The notes beneath the pieces are model-generated. The model did not search any database. It saw only the letters and a list, made by a program, of their open reading frames with translations, and had not been told where the DNA came from. A stretch of 64,000 nt of DNA. Source: an uncultured Oscillibacter sp. (GTDB taxonomy: Bacteria > Bacillota > Clostridia > Oscillospirales > Oscillospiraceae). The position numbers and the translations under genes were made by a program. This document shows, one piece after another, positions 49,360 to 59,065 of the stretch (positions within the stretch are counted from its first letter, which is position 1; each line of letters begins with the position of its first letter). The DNA is taken from contig CAJUMX010000002.1 of assembly GCA_910587705.1 (NCBI GenBank), forward strand, positions 124,001 through 188,000, in the 5' to 3' direction.

Positions 49360-51159
49360 TCAAGCGTTCTCCCCCATTCGCAGCCATTTTTCTGTTTCCT
49401 CCTTGGGCAGGAAGGGGTACAAATCCTCTAGAACCGAGGAGGACATGGAGCCGTCCGGATTCAGCCGGGAGGCCGCCTTGGGAATCTCGTCAAAGGTCCG
49501 GTCGGCGAAAATTTCGCACAGGACCGGCTCATCGTCCGCCATGGTCTGTTGGACAACCGGGGCAATCTCATCGTCCCCGTGAATGGCGTAATAGTTCAGC
49601 CCGTATAGATCCGCCAGCTTCTTCCCATCACAGAGGAACACGCCGCTCTCCGGTCCGCAGCCGGCGTAGCGGCTCTGGAAGTGGTTGTCCTGCATGACGG
49701 AGATGGAGGAATAGCCGTTGTTGTTCACAATAAACAGCTTCACGGGAAGCCCATAGCCCCGGATCAGCGCCAGCTCCTGGAGGTTATGCTGCAAGCTGCC
49801 GTCCCCATCTAAAGTGATGGTCCGCCGCTTGCCGCAGGCGATGCAGGCGCCGATGGCGCCGGGTATGGCGAAGCCCATGCTGCCCAGGGACATGGAACCG
49901 ATTTCCACCTGCCCCTCCTTCCGCTCATAAGCCAGGCCGATTACCGTACAGGCCCGGCCTGTAGGGCTCTGGACGATCACGTCATCCCCTCGCGTGCACT
50001 TGGACAGCTCCCGGGCAAAGCGGTACAGATTCGTCTGCACCTGGGGCTTGGGCTGGATTTCCTGGGAGGCCGGGTACGCAGCCTTCGCCGCCCGGCAGAA
50101 CCGCAGCCAATCCCCAGTATTCAACGGCCCCATCCCAGCCGCCCTTTGGCACAGGCGGGGAACAAAATCCGCCGCGTCACAGACCACTGTTTTGGCGAAA
50201 TCCATATGAAGCTTCGCAATCTCGTTGGAGTCGATATCCACCATCACATGCTTTGCCCGGCAGGCAAAGTGCGACTCCTGAAAGGCAGTGATAGCCGGAT
50301 TCAGCCGTGCGCCAATCGTCAGCAGGAAGTCACAGGTCTGCACAATCCAATTGGGGTACCGGGGGCCCGGGCTGCCAGGATGCCCAAAATAGAACTCGTC
50401 ATCATCGGCGAAAACCATTTTGGCCCTCCACGTGGCCAGGGCAGGGATTTGCAGCGCATGGCAGAGCTCTCGTATCTGCGCTCCCACGCCGCCGAACAGC
50501 ACGCCCTTGCCCACCAAAATCGCCGGACGCTTCGCGGCTCTCAGCATCTCCAAAATCTCGCCGATGTCCTCATCGGAGACGGAGCTGTCCGTAATCAGCC
50601 CCTCCGCGGCGGGATCAAATTCCACCAGCTCGCTCTCTTCCACCTGCGCACCCTGAATGTCCAGGGGCACCTCCACCCACACGGTCCCCTTTCGCCCGTG
50701 GGTAGCCAGGTAGACGGCCTTGTCCAGATGGTATTTCACCAGGGTCTTGTCCGTGACACTCACCGCATATTTGGTGACAGGCCGCATCATGGCGGTGATG
50801 TTGACCTCCTGGGAGCCGCACTGCCGGACACCCCGGTCCCCAACCAGGTCCGAGGTCTTGGCCTGCCCGGAAAGCACCAGCACCGGCTCCGAATCCATCC
50901 AGGCGTCCGCCGCGCCGGTAACAGCGTTGGTGGCGCCGGGACCCGAGGTCACCATACACACCCCTAAGCGGCCGGTGGCCTGGGCGTAGGCGCTGGCGCA
51001 GATGGAGGACGCCTGCTCATGCAGGTTACACCAGGGATGAATGGACTTGCTCCGAAACAGAGAGTCCAAAAGGTGCATCATCCCCCCGCCGCTGAGGAGG
51101 AACACGTCCCGGACACCGTGCTCCTCCAGACGGCGAATGATATAGTCAGATACTTTCAT
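49360..51159 (-). CDS. Thiamine-diphosphate enzyme, acetolactate-synthase/YerE-like
   Basis: This 599-residue three-domain ThDP enzyme has the activating Glu in HEQASSICASAYAQATGR, MVTSGPGATNAVTGAADAW, and the ThDP motif DGDGSLQHNLQELALIRG with NNNGYSS. AHAS-type enzymes transfer an acetaldehyde unit from pyruvate to a keto acid; the homologue YerE adds it to the 4-keto group of a CDP-3,6-dideoxy sugar. Because RfbF/G/H are in the same locus and no ilv genes are present, a YerE-like role is favoured (inference). GAGGAGAG precedes the ATG. Confidence 0.8.
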   Translation of the reverse strand: MKVSDYIIRRLEEHGVRDVFLLSGGGMMHLLDSLFRSKSIHPWCNLHEQASSICASAYAQATGRLGVCMVTSGPGATNAVTGAADAWMDSEPVLVLSGQAKTSDLVGDRGVRQCGSQEVNITAMMRPVTKYAVSVTDKTLVKYHLDKAVYLATHGRKGTVWVEVPLDIQGAQVEESELVEFDPAAEGLITDSSVSDEDIGEILEMLRAAKRPAILVGKGVLFGGVGAQIRELCHALQIPALATWRAKMVFADDDEFYFGHPGSPGPRYPNWIVQTCDFLLTIGARLNPAITAFQESHFACRAKHVMVDIDSNEIAKLHMDFAKTVVCDAADFVPRLCQRAAGMGPLNTGDWLRFCRAAKAAYPASQEIQPKPQVQTNLYRFARELSKCTRGDDVIVQSPTGRACTVIGLAYERKEGQVEIGSMSLGSMGFAIPGAIGACIACGKRRTITLDGDGSLQHNLQELALIRGYGLPVKLFIVNNNGYSSISVMQDNHFQSRYAGCGPESGVFLCDGKKLADLYGLNYYAIHGDDEIAPVVQQTMADDEPVLCEIFADRTFDEIPKAASRLNPDGSMSSSVLEDLYPFLPKEETEKWLRMGENA

Positions 51160-51177
51160 GGCCGGTCTCTCCTCAAT

Positions 51178-52155
51178 TCACAAGGAATAGCGATCTACTT
51201 TGTAGGTGTCCATGTGTTCCCGAATCCATGCGATGGTCTCCTTTAAGCCAACTTCGATCGGCGTCCGCGGCTTAAATCCAGTAAGCGAATAAAGCAGCTC
51301 GCTGCTTCCCAGGAGGCGTTCCACCTCGCTGGCAGCGGGGCGCTGCCGCTGCTCCTGGCAAACAATTTTCGCGCTTGGCCGAATCATCTGAATCAGCTTC
51401 CGCGCCAATTCTCCAATGGAAATCTCCTGCCCAGTGGCAATATTAACCTCCCGTCCAATCGCTTCTTTGCACTTACTGAGCTCCACAAAGCCCCTGGCGG
51501 TGTCTTTGCAGAAAACAAAGTCCCTCGTCGGCGTCAAACTCCCCAGCTTGATTTCGTCATAGCCGGCAAGCAGCTGAGAAATAATAGTGGGAATCACGGC
51601 CCGGGCAGATTGACGAGGACCATAGGTATTGAAGGGACGCACAATCGTCAGCGGAACATGAAAGCTGCGGTAGTAGGACTCCGCCAGACGGTCAGCCCCG
51701 ATTTTCGTGGCGGAATAGGGCGACTGCCCCTGAAACGGGTGCTTTTCGTCAATGGGAACGTACTTCGCCGTACCGTAGACCTCAGACGTCGACGTTATAA
51801 GCAGACGCTCCGTCCCCAGCTCCCGGGCAGCATTCAGCACATTCAGCGTCCCCTTGATGTTTGTATCTACATAGGCATCAGGCGCGTAGTAGCTGTACGG
51901 AATGGCAATCAGCGCGGCCAGATGAAACACGCAGTCCACACCCTTCATAGCTGTACGCACAAACGCAGGGTCCCGCACGTCTCCCATCACCACGTCCAGC
52001 GCGTCCCGCTTTTTTCTGGGGAGCGTATCCAGCCAGCCCCAAGAGCCGAAGGAATTATAAAGCACAAACGCCCGCGCATCGTACCCCAGTTCCAGCAGCA
52101 GCTCTGTCAAATGGCTGCCGATAAATCCATCCGCGCCAGTTACCAATACCTTCAC
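51178..52155 (-). CDS. legB: GDP/UDP-N-acetylglucosamine 4,6-dehydratase (LegB-like)
   Basis: This 325-residue extended SDR has TGADGFIGSHLTELLLELGY, AALIAIPYSYYAPDAYVDTN, TSEVYGTAKYVPIDEKHPF, YSATK and RPFNTYGPRQSARAVIPTII. These match LegB of Campylobacter-type legionaminate synthesis closely by eye. It makes the 4-keto-6-deoxy intermediate for LegC. GTG start at 52155 has GGAGGAG 7 bases upstream and overlaps the preceding stop by 4 bases (GTGA). Confidence 0.88.
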   Translation of the reverse strand: MKVLVTGADGFIGSHLTELLLELGYDARAFVLYNSFGSWGWLDTLPRKKRDALDVVMGDVRDPAFVRTAMKGVDCVFHLAALIAIPYSYYAPDAYVDTNIKGTLNVLNAARELGTERLLITSTSEVYGTAKYVPIDEKHPFQGQSPYSATKIGADRLAESYYRSFHVPLTIVRPFNTYGPRQSARAVIPTIISQLLAGYDEIKLGSLTPTRDFVFCKDTARGFVELSKCKEAIGREVNIATGQEISIGELARKLIQMIRPSAKIVCQEQRQRPAASEVERLLGSSELLYSLTGFKPRTPIEVGLKETIAWIREHMDTYKVDRYSL

Positions 52156-53144
52156 GTCGCAGCTCCTCCCATAATTTTCTGCATCAGAATCTCCGGCTCT
52201 TCGATCCGGTCCGGCGGTTTGCGCATGCACGTCGCGCAAAAGGGAATCGGCTTTCGAGCCAGCATTGCGCATTGAAATTCCCGATGCCGCTTTCCATTCC
52301 AAATTTCAGAAAGATGCTCTCGATTCACGTCTCCGTACTCCGTGGCAAACTTCCAATCCGAACAGCACGCCCCTACGATTCCATTGGAATGGATGCACAT
52401 ATCCGTAAACGGCATGGAGCAGATTTCCCTCCGCTCCCCGGCCTGATAGCATCGGTCCGCAAGTCCGCCAGAGGGCATTTTCATCTCCTCAAATTCGCTC
52501 CAAATCGGCTCAATTTCTTCCACATAATAAAAATTTGTAATGGGAGAAAAGATCTCTGAAAAGCGCTTCTTATCTTCTTCCGTTTTCAAAGCGGCGGAGA
52601 CAATCTTGGCACTCACCTTACTTGTACCCCCGCAAACAGATATGCGATAAAACGTCTCTATATTGCGGACAATCTCCGAAAAATCGATCTTCACACCGCA
52701 GAGCTCCCGGTATCCCTCTGTGGATATTGCCTCAACGGACACGCGAACCAGGTCGATGCCGGCCTCGATCAGCGCCCGGCTCTTCTCCTCGGTCAGAAGA
52801 GCCGCGTTCGTCGTAATCCGCACCTCACGGCAGCAATGGTTTTCCTTCAACACTCTCACCATGTCCGCGATACGCGGGTTCAAAAGCGGCTCTCCGAAGC
52901 CATAGAGGTTGATGACGCTGACCTGTCCTTTAAACGCCTCTAAATCCGCCGCAATCTTTTCAAAGAGCTCCCAGCTCATAACTGTGTGCCGCTCCGCCGC
53001 CCGTTCTCCGGAAATGTTGCAAGGGCAGAAGCTGCATTTGAAGTTGCACGCCCCACAGGGATCAAGATAAATCACAAAAGGCGCCCCTCGGGGGACTACT
53101 TCCTCCAGTCTTGTCCGTACTTGTTTCGCCTCCTGTTTTGCCAT
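52152..53144 (-). CDS. Radical SAM/SPASM-domain protein 2
   Basis: This 330-residue protein has CGACNFKCSFC (CxxxCxxC), NLYGFGEPLLNPRI and C-terminal cysteines (CCSDWK, CATCMRK). It is a paralogue of protein 1 at 47430-48467. AAGGAGGCTAT precedes the ATG. Function inferred only as sugar-related radical chemistry. Confidence 0.83.
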   Translation of the reverse strand: MAKQEAKQVRTRLEEVVPRGAPFVIYLDPCGACNFKCSFCPCNISGERAAERHTVMSWELFEKIAADLEAFKGQVSVINLYGFGEPLLNPRIADMVRVLKENHCCREVRITTNAALLTEEKSRALIEAGIDLVRVSVEAISTEGYRELCGVKIDFSEIVRNIETFYRISVCGGTSKVSAKIVSAALKTEEDKKRFSEIFSPITNFYYVEEIEPIWSEFEEMKMPSGGLADRCYQAGERREICSMPFTDMCIHSNGIVGACCSDWKFATEYGDVNREHLSEIWNGKRHREFQCAMLARKPIPFCATCMRKPPDRIEEPEILMQKIMGGAAT

Positions 53145-53165
53145 ATAGCCTCCTTCTCTCAGAAG

Positions 53166-54338
53166 TTACGTCCTTCCGTCATCCTCATCGCTTGGGATCG
53201 CATACAATACCGTTTCCGATCCACTCCACATGTGGTGCCGCAGATAGAACCGATAGGATGGAACCAGCATACGCAAGTAATCCCAAATATTTAAGATATC
53301 CTCTATTTTGTGGTACACGCAAACCGCCAATACCGGATGATTCTTTACAATTTGCTTCTCCGCTCCATGAAGAGCCTCCAGTTCAGAGCCTTCGATGTCC
53401 ATTTTCATATAAGAAATGGGCTCCAATACCGCCTCATCCACCGCCACGGTCTCAATCGAACAGCCGCCGTCTGCATGTTCTTCCAAAACGTGGGTGTCAC
53501 CTGTCTCTGTTCCCGTTTCTGAAAGTCTCAATACCGTGCTGATACTCCAGGCACCTTTGGGGATAATGTGAACGCATCCGCCGCGTTCAGCCTGCTGGTT
53601 TTGAATTCCCTCCAATGTGGACAGCAGCTTCTTGTCCGGTTCAAAGCAATAAACTGCCTTGTAGTTCGGACAGAGCCGGATAAACTGCCGCAGCGTTTGT
53701 CCATCATAAGCTCCCAACTCCACCATGACTTCGCCCTTTGAAAAATGCACAATGTCGTCAGGATAATATTGATCCGCTACGTAGCACTGGCGAAAATAAG
53801 AGAGGTTTCCGCTGATTCTCCCCTTTATAACAGACTCCAATGTCCGGCGAGACGTTTCATCCGAAAGCGTATCAAAAAGCGCGGAGAAATCCGCCCAGCG
53901 GCGCAGTAAATAGCTTCGGTATTCCTCCACATCCGTAAGATACTTAAAATAAAGCTCCATCTCAAATGAGATCACCCATTCCTTCGGGAAATGACGTTCG
54001 ATATTTTCCCGGATACTCTCTTCCGCGGAAGGAGCGGATATCACAAAGCGGCACTCCCGCAGAGGGTCTTTTTTCTGTAGGAAGTCAGAGAAATTTATGA
54101 TGGGGATATCCCCATCATGAGAGCCCTGGTAAGGGCTCTTGAAAAATCCGCCGGATTTGCTGCTGTCGAGAATCGCCTTAATCGGCACTCCATGCCCCCG
54201 TAGAAACTCAACCGCGAACGGAAGGTAATTCCCCGCTCCATAGAGATAGATGTCACCTGAAAAGGTTCTCGCTTGCTCCACAAAATCCATAGCGATATTT
54301 CTCTCAGAGCGTACAAATTCCAGTAATTCGTTTTTCAT
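53166..54338 (-). CDS. FkbM-family methyltransferase with N-terminal Rossmann-like domain
   Basis: This 390-residue protein has a PglD-like N-terminal fold (IYLYGAGNYLPFAVEFLRG, VISAPSAEESIREN) and a C-terminal FkbM SAM-methyltransferase (MVELGAYDGQTLRQF, YCFEPDKKLL, MKMDIEGSELEALHG). It probably O- or N-methylates a sugar residue. The N domain looks similar in layout to that of the 605-residue protein at 42560-44377. Confidence 0.85.
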   Translation of the reverse strand: MKNELLEFVRSERNIAMDFVEQARTFSGDIYLYGAGNYLPFAVEFLRGHGVPIKAILDSSKSGGFFKSPYQGSHDGDIPIINFSDFLQKKDPLRECRFVISAPSAEESIRENIERHFPKEWVISFEMELYFKYLTDVEEYRSYLLRRWADFSALFDTLSDETSRRTLESVIKGRISGNLSYFRQCYVADQYYPDDIVHFSKGEVMVELGAYDGQTLRQFIRLCPNYKAVYCFEPDKKLLSTLEGIQNQQAERGGCVHIIPKGAWSISTVLRLSETGTETGDTHVLEEHADGGCSIETVAVDEAVLEPISYMKMDIEGSELEALHGAEKQIVKNHPVLAVCVYHKIEDILNIWDYLRMLVPSYRFYLRHHMWSGSETVLYAIPSDEDDGRT

Positions 54339-54365
54339 AAAAATTCCATCCTTTCTGTCAGCCCG

Positions 54366-55415
54366 TCAAAGCCCCAGCTCCTTCATCATGTTCCGCATCT
54401 CACTGAGCTGCCCCATATCCAGCCAGCTTTTCTCCGTGATGGGATAGCCCCCAACCCGGTGACCCTGCGCCATCAGCCGCTTGGCCACGTCCGGCATGTC
54501 GATGTGTTCTCCGTCTTTCAGGGAATCCAGTACGCAGGGCTCCGCCAGGTAGATTCCCGTATTCACCAGGAAGTCATACTCCGGCTTCTCCAGAATCGTC
54601 CTGACACCGCCCTCCTGGTCCAGCTCCACGACCCCATAGGGAATCCCCACCCGTTTCGCCGCCAGGATGAAGGTCAGCGCGTTTCCATGCGCCTTGTGGT
54701 ATTCATACATGCAGGCATAATCCGCGTCCAACAGACAGTCGCAGTTGGAGAGGAAAAAGGTTTTGTCAACTCTGTCCTTCATAAGGGACAGCCCGCCGCC
54801 GGTACCCAAAAACTGCTCCTCGTCTACATAATGAATCCGACAGGGCAGGTCTGCCTCGTTGTAATATGCCTTAATCATGTTCCGCTTGTGGTTTAGAATC
54901 AGATAGACCTCTCGGACTCCGCACCGGCAGAAGCGGCCAATGATATGGTCCATGATAGGCGTCTCGCCAATGGGAATCAAGGGCTTGGGCAGGATACGGG
55001 TATAGGGATACAGCCGTGTCCCCTTTCCCCCGGCCATGATGACCAGGGGAATTTCCTCCGGCAGAGGACGGGCAGCCTCCGCGCCGTTCAGCTCGTCCCG
55101 AAAGTAGATTTTCACAACCTCCCGGTCCTCATTGACAATGGGCGCCGCCACCATCAGACTCTCCCGCATAAAGGCCAGGGCCTCCTCCTCCTGGAGCAGG
55201 GAAAAGGCAACGGGGTTCGGATTCATAGCCCTGGAAACCGGCTTTTCCATGTCCCCATCCCGCAGAATATAGCGCCGCATATCCCCGTCTGTAAAGCAGC
55301 CGCTCAGCCGGCCGTCCCGGAGGCAGAAAACCACCTTCTTTTTCCCCTCGTCAATACGCTGCACCGCCTCGGCGACGGTAACGTCCTCCATAATCAGATA
55401 TTTGCCCAGGTCCAC
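54366..55415 (-). CDS. CBS-domain sugar-1-phosphate nucleotidyltransferase (PtmE-like)
   Basis: This 349-residue protein combines a tandem CBS pair (VTVAEAVQRIDEGKKKVVFC, FTDGDMRRYILRDG) with a nucleotidyltransferase domain (IMAGGKGTRLYPYTRILPKP, FLSNCDCLLDADY). The arrangement matches PtmE, the glucosamine-1-phosphate guanylyltransferase that starts the GDP-linked legionaminate route. GTG at 55415 has GAGAGGAGG upstream; ATG at 55442, directly after the legC stop, is the alternative. Confidence 0.82.
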   Translation of the reverse strand: MDLGKYLIMEDVTVAEAVQRIDEGKKKVVFCLRDGRLSGCFTDGDMRRYILRDGDMEKPVSRAMNPNPVAFSLLQEEEALAFMRESLMVAAPIVNEDREVVKIYFRDELNGAEAARPLPEEIPLVIMAGGKGTRLYPYTRILPKPLIPIGETPIMDHIIGRFCRCGVREVYLILNHKRNMIKAYYNEADLPCRIHYVDEEQFLGTGGGLSLMKDRVDKTFFLSNCDCLLDADYACMYEYHKAHGNALTFILAAKRVGIPYGVVELDQEGGVRTILEKPEYDFLVNTGIYLAEPCVLDSLKDGEHIDMPDVAKRLMAQGHRVGGYPITEKSWLDMGQLSEMRNMMKELGL

Positions 55416-55442
55416 GCTGCCGCCTCCTCTCTCCGCTGTCAT

Positions 55443-56624
55443 CTATCCTCGATCTTCCTTTTCAAAGGCCAGCAGGGCCTCGCATACCCGGTCCAGCTGC
55501 GCCTCTGTCAGGTTAGTGCCGCAGGGAATGTTGACCACTCGGTCGTAAAATTGAAGTGCGTTTCCGCAGTCCATGGCCCGATACTTCCGGAAAGGCGTCT
55601 GTGTGTGGTTCAGCTTCCAGATGGGCCGGGCCTGAATTTGGCGGTTGTTTAAATATTGAAGCAGCCGGTCTCGCTTCGCCGGGTCAGGCCGCCGGAGGGC
55701 GAAGGAGTAAAACCAGTGATTGGAGCCCTCCTCACTTCCAAAGGGCAGTAGCTCCCCATAGCCACAGCCCGCCAGTCTCGCTTGATAACGGGCATAATTC
55801 CGGCGCTTGGTCTCCAGGAACATGTCCAATTCTTCCAACTGCGCAAGCCCCAGCGCTGCCTGCAAATTGGTCATGCGGTAATTGTAGCCCCACTCCTCAT
55901 GAACGAAGTAAACCGCGTCATCCTTAGCCTGCTGGGAGAGATAACGGATGTGGTTTACCGCCGCCTCGTCATTGGATACCACCATTCCGCCGCCGCCTGT
56001 GGTGATGATCTTATTGCCATTGAAGGACAACACCCCTGCATGGCCCACCGTACCTGTGGGACGGCCCGCATACCTTCCCCGATTGAAAACACCGCCCAGG
56101 GATTCGGTGGCATCCTCAATCACAGTCAGGTGGAACCGCTCCGCCAGGTCCATCAGCCGGTCCATATCGCAGAGGTCCCCAAAAACATGGACTGGAATCA
56201 CCGCTTTTACGGTTTTGCCGGAGGCCGTCTCCACGGTCCTCCCGTCCTCCAAATGGCAGTCCCGCTCCAGATATTCCTCCACCTGGTCCACGCGGATGCA
56301 CATATGCTCATCGCAGTCGAAGAACACCGGCTCTGCGGACTGGTACAGCACGGCATTCACTGTGGCGATGAAGGTCAGCGTGGGGACCAGCACCAGGTCC
56401 CCTGCCGAGACGCCAAAGTGCCGCAGGCAGAGGTGCAGTCCCGCCGTGCCGGACTGGCAGGCGCAAGCCGCTTTTGCGGACAGCTTAGCGGCCATATGCT
56501 CCTCGAACCGGCCAATAAATGCCCCGGCGGTGGAAACCCATTCCGTCTCAATGGCTTCGTCTACGTATTTTTTTTCGTTTCCACGGAAGTTGGGGGTAGA
56601 TAGGCAAATCCATTCCTTGTCCAC
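55443..56624 (-). CDS. legC: DegT/DnrJ aminotransferase (LegC-like)
   Basis: This 393-residue PLP enzyme opens with LSTPNFRGNEKKYVDEAIET and EWVSTAGAFIGRFEE, and has VIEDATESLGG, SFNGNKIITTGGGGM (catalytic Lys) and GYNYRMTNLQAALGLAQLEE. It matches LegC, which aminates C4 of the 4-keto sugar from LegB. GTG start 56624 has GAGGAGG 8 bases upstream; TTG at 56651 is less likely. Confidence 0.88.
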   Translation of the reverse strand: MDKEWICLSTPNFRGNEKKYVDEAIETEWVSTAGAFIGRFEEHMAAKLSAKAACACQSGTAGLHLCLRHFGVSAGDLVLVPTLTFIATVNAVLYQSAEPVFFDCDEHMCIRVDQVEEYLERDCHLEDGRTVETASGKTVKAVIPVHVFGDLCDMDRLMDLAERFHLTVIEDATESLGGVFNRGRYAGRPTGTVGHAGVLSFNGNKIITTGGGGMVVSNDEAAVNHIRYLSQQAKDDAVYFVHEEWGYNYRMTNLQAALGLAQLEELDMFLETKRRNYARYQARLAGCGYGELLPFGSEEGSNHWFYSFALRRPDPAKRDRLLQYLNNRQIQARPIWKLNHTQTPFRKYRAMDCGNALQFYDRVVNIPCGTNLTEAQLDRVCEALLAFEKEDRG

Positions 56625-56637
56625 GCAGAATGCCTCC

Positions 56638-57975
56638 TCACCGGCGGACAAACCGCCGTATCGCCTCCGCCATATAGCGGAGCTTCTCCTCCGTCATGCC
56701 CGGATAAACGCCAATCCAGAACGTGCGCTCCATGACGACATCCGTGTTCCGGAGCGCACCGGACACGCGATAGCCCTTGCCAGATGCACGCATCCCATCA
56801 AAGCAGGGCTGACGGAGCATGTTTCCGGCAAACAGGTTCCGGGTCTGGATGTTTTCTCCTTCCAGGTGGCGAACCAGCTCCTCCCGCCGGAAGGGCGCGT
56901 CCTCTTTCAAGGTAAGCATGCATCCAAACCAACTGGCACGGCTGTCCGGCGCTTCCTCCGGCAGAATGAATACATCGGACAGGTCATCCAGGGCGTTCCG
57001 CAGGTACTGCCAATTTTCCCGGCGGGCTTGGATGAACCCATCCAGCTTCTTCAACTGAGCACAGCCTACCGCCGCCTGCATGTCTGTGGCCTTTAAATTG
57101 TAGCCCAGATGCGAATAGACATATTTATGGTCATAACCCTCTGGAAGCTCCCCAAAGCGGTCCTTAAAGCGGCAGCCGCAGGTATCGTCCCGTCCCGGTG
57201 GGCACCAGCAGTCCCGTCCCCAGTCCCGCAGGGAGTTTACAATCCGGTGAAGCAGCGGGTCGCTGGTATACACCGCGCCGCCCTCTCCCATGGTGATATG
57301 GTGCGGCGGGTAAAAGCTGGAGGTGCCAATGTGTCCCACGCTGCCGGTTTTTCGCCAACTGCCATTCACCAGACACTCCGTCCCCAGTGCGTCGCAGTTG
57401 TCCTCCACCAGCCAGAGACCATGCTCATCGCAGAAGCGGCGCACCTCCGCCAGAGGGAAGGGATTCCCCAGGGTATGGGCCAGCATCACCGCCTTGGTCT
57501 TGGGCGTGAGAGCCTGTTCCAGGGCGTTTAGGCCGACGTTGTACTGCGGGATTTCAATGTCCACAAACACCGGCACCGCGCCGCACTGGATAATAGGCGC
57601 GATGGTGGTGGGGAAGCCCGCCGCCGCAGTGATAACCTCGTCGCCCTTTCCCACCCGGCGCTCTCCCAGGAGGGGCGAGGTCAGCGCCGTGAACGCCAGG
57701 AGGTTTGCGGAGGAGCCGGAGTTGACCAGGGAGCAGTATTTGACCCCCAGATAGTCCGCCAGCTCCGCCTCAAAGCGCTGGGTAAAGCGCCCAGCCGTCA
57801 GCCAGAACTCCAAAGACGCGTCCACCAAAGTCCGCAGCTCCTCTTGATCGAAAACCCGCCCGGCATAGGAAATCCGGTCTCCGGGCTGAAAGGGCTTTGT
57901 CCGGCTAAACTGAGCTTGATAGTATTCTTCCGTCAGGGACAAAATCTCGTCCCGGATCGTCCGAGGGTCTCTCAT
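56638..57975 (-). CDS. rfbH: CDP-4-keto-6-deoxy-D-glucose 3-dehydrase (RfbH/DdhC, E1)
   Basis: This 445-residue PLP/iron-sulfur enzyme has VEDNCDALGTEC, SFYPPHHITMGEGGAV (His replaces the usual PLP Lys, the E1 hallmark) and RDCWCPPGRDDTCGC, which gives the C-x-C-x7-C part of the [2Fe-2S] motif. It removes the C3 hydroxyl group en route to 3,6-dideoxyhexoses. The reductase partner E3 is not in the window. Confidence 0.92.
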   Translation of the reverse strand: MRDPRTIRDEILSLTEEYYQAQFSRTKPFQPGDRISYAGRVFDQEELRTLVDASLEFWLTAGRFTQRFEAELADYLGVKYCSLVNSGSSANLLAFTALTSPLLGERRVGKGDEVITAAAGFPTTIAPIIQCGAVPVFVDIEIPQYNVGLNALEQALTPKTKAVMLAHTLGNPFPLAEVRRFCDEHGLWLVEDNCDALGTECLVNGSWRKTGSVGHIGTSSFYPPHHITMGEGGAVYTSDPLLHRIVNSLRDWGRDCWCPPGRDDTCGCRFKDRFGELPEGYDHKYVYSHLGYNLKATDMQAAVGCAQLKKLDGFIQARRENWQYLRNALDDLSDVFILPEEAPDSRASWFGCMLTLKEDAPFRREELVRHLEGENIQTRNLFAGNMLRQPCFDGMRASGKGYRVSGALRNTDVVMERTFWIGVYPGMTEEKLRYMAEAIRRFVRR

Positions 57976-57993
57976 GGTGAAGCCACAGCCTTT

Positions 57994-59061
57994 CTATTTG
58001 GAATGGTTAGCGGAATCTGTATCAAAAAACGCCTGTATCTGCTGTTCCATAAAGCGGGAAATCTCCCGGCCGGACAGCCATGCCTTCGTCCAGGCCACCG
58101 TCTCCTCCACCGCCCGTCCAACTCGCCAGCGGGGCTCCCAGCCCAGCTGGACCCGGAGCTTGGAGCAGTCCAGGCGCAGCACGGCAGCTTCATGAGGGCC
58201 ATCGTCTCCAACGTGCTCCCAGCAGGCGCCTTCCCCCCAGGCCTGGCAAAACAGGTCTGCCAGAACGCCGGTGGTAATGCAGTCCCCGCTCTCCGGCCCC
58301 ACATTATAGCTTCCCGCCAGGGTACAATCCTCATACTGCCTTTGGGCTATCAAAAGATACGCCGCCAGCGGGTCCAGCACATGCTGATAAGGCCGGACGG
58401 AGGCAGGATTCCGCACCTGGATGATCCGTCCCTCACGAGCGGCCCGAACACAATCCGGGACAATCCGGTCCGCAGCAAAGTCACCGCCTCCTATAACATT
58501 CCCGGCCCGGGCGGTGCTGACGGCCACACCACCAGCGGAAAAGAAGCTCCCACGATAACTGGACGTTACCAGCTCGGAACAGGATTTGGAATTTGAATAG
58601 GGGTCAAAGCCATTCAGGCGGTCGCTTTCCCGGTAGCCCCAAAACCACTGCTCGTTTTGATACACCTTGTCGGTTGTGACGTTAATAAAACTTCGGACAG
58701 AAGTAGACAGCCGCAGACACTCCAGGATATGCACTGTTCCCATCACATTGGTGTGATAGGTTCCCACCGGGTCCCGGTAGCTCTCCCTTACAAGGGGCTG
58801 AGCTGCCAAGTGCATGACAATCTCCGGCCTGGACTGATCAAAAGCCGCCTTTAAGGCATCGAAATCCCGGATATCTCCAAAGATGGAGCGAACGCTTCTC
58901 TCTGCCCCCGACAGTGCAAACAGATTCTCCTCTCCAACCGGAGGCAGGGCAAAGCCTGTGACCTCTGCGCCTGCCAGCGTCAGCAAAACGCATAGCCAGG
59001 AGCCCTTGAATCCGGTATGGCCGGTGATGAAAACTCGTTTTCCCCGGTAAAAATCCAACAT
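57994..59061 (-). CDS. rfbG: CDP-glucose 4,6-dehydratase
   Basis: This 355-residue extended SDR has FITGHTGFKGSWLCVLLTLA, HLAAQPLVRESY, NVTTDKVYQNEQ and a YSNSK active site. It converts CDP-glucose to CDP-4-keto-6-deoxyglucose. It sits between rfbH and rfbF with 4-18-base spacing, the standard dideoxyhexose order. Confidence 0.93.
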   Translation of the reverse strand: MLDFYRGKRVFITGHTGFKGSWLCVLLTLAGAEVTGFALPPVGEENLFALSGAERSVRSIFGDIRDFDALKAAFDQSRPEIVMHLAAQPLVRESYRDPVGTYHTNVMGTVHILECLRLSTSVRSFINVTTDKVYQNEQWFWGYRESDRLNGFDPYSNSKSCSELVTSSYRGSFFSAGGVAVSTARAGNVIGGGDFAADRIVPDCVRAAREGRIIQVRNPASVRPYQHVLDPLAAYLLIAQRQYEDCTLAGSYNVGPESGDCITTGVLADLFCQAWGEGACWEHVGDDGPHEAAVLRLDCSKLRVQLGWEPRWRVGRAVEETVAWTKAWLSGREISRFMEQQIQAFFDTDSANHSK

Positions 59062-59065
59062 ACAC

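Noticed and set aside
49360..51159. Branched-chain amino-acid acetolactate synthase (ilvB)
   Set aside because: No ilvN, ilvC or ilvD neighbours exist; every neighbour is a nucleotide-sugar or glycan gene, so a sugar-branching role fits better.
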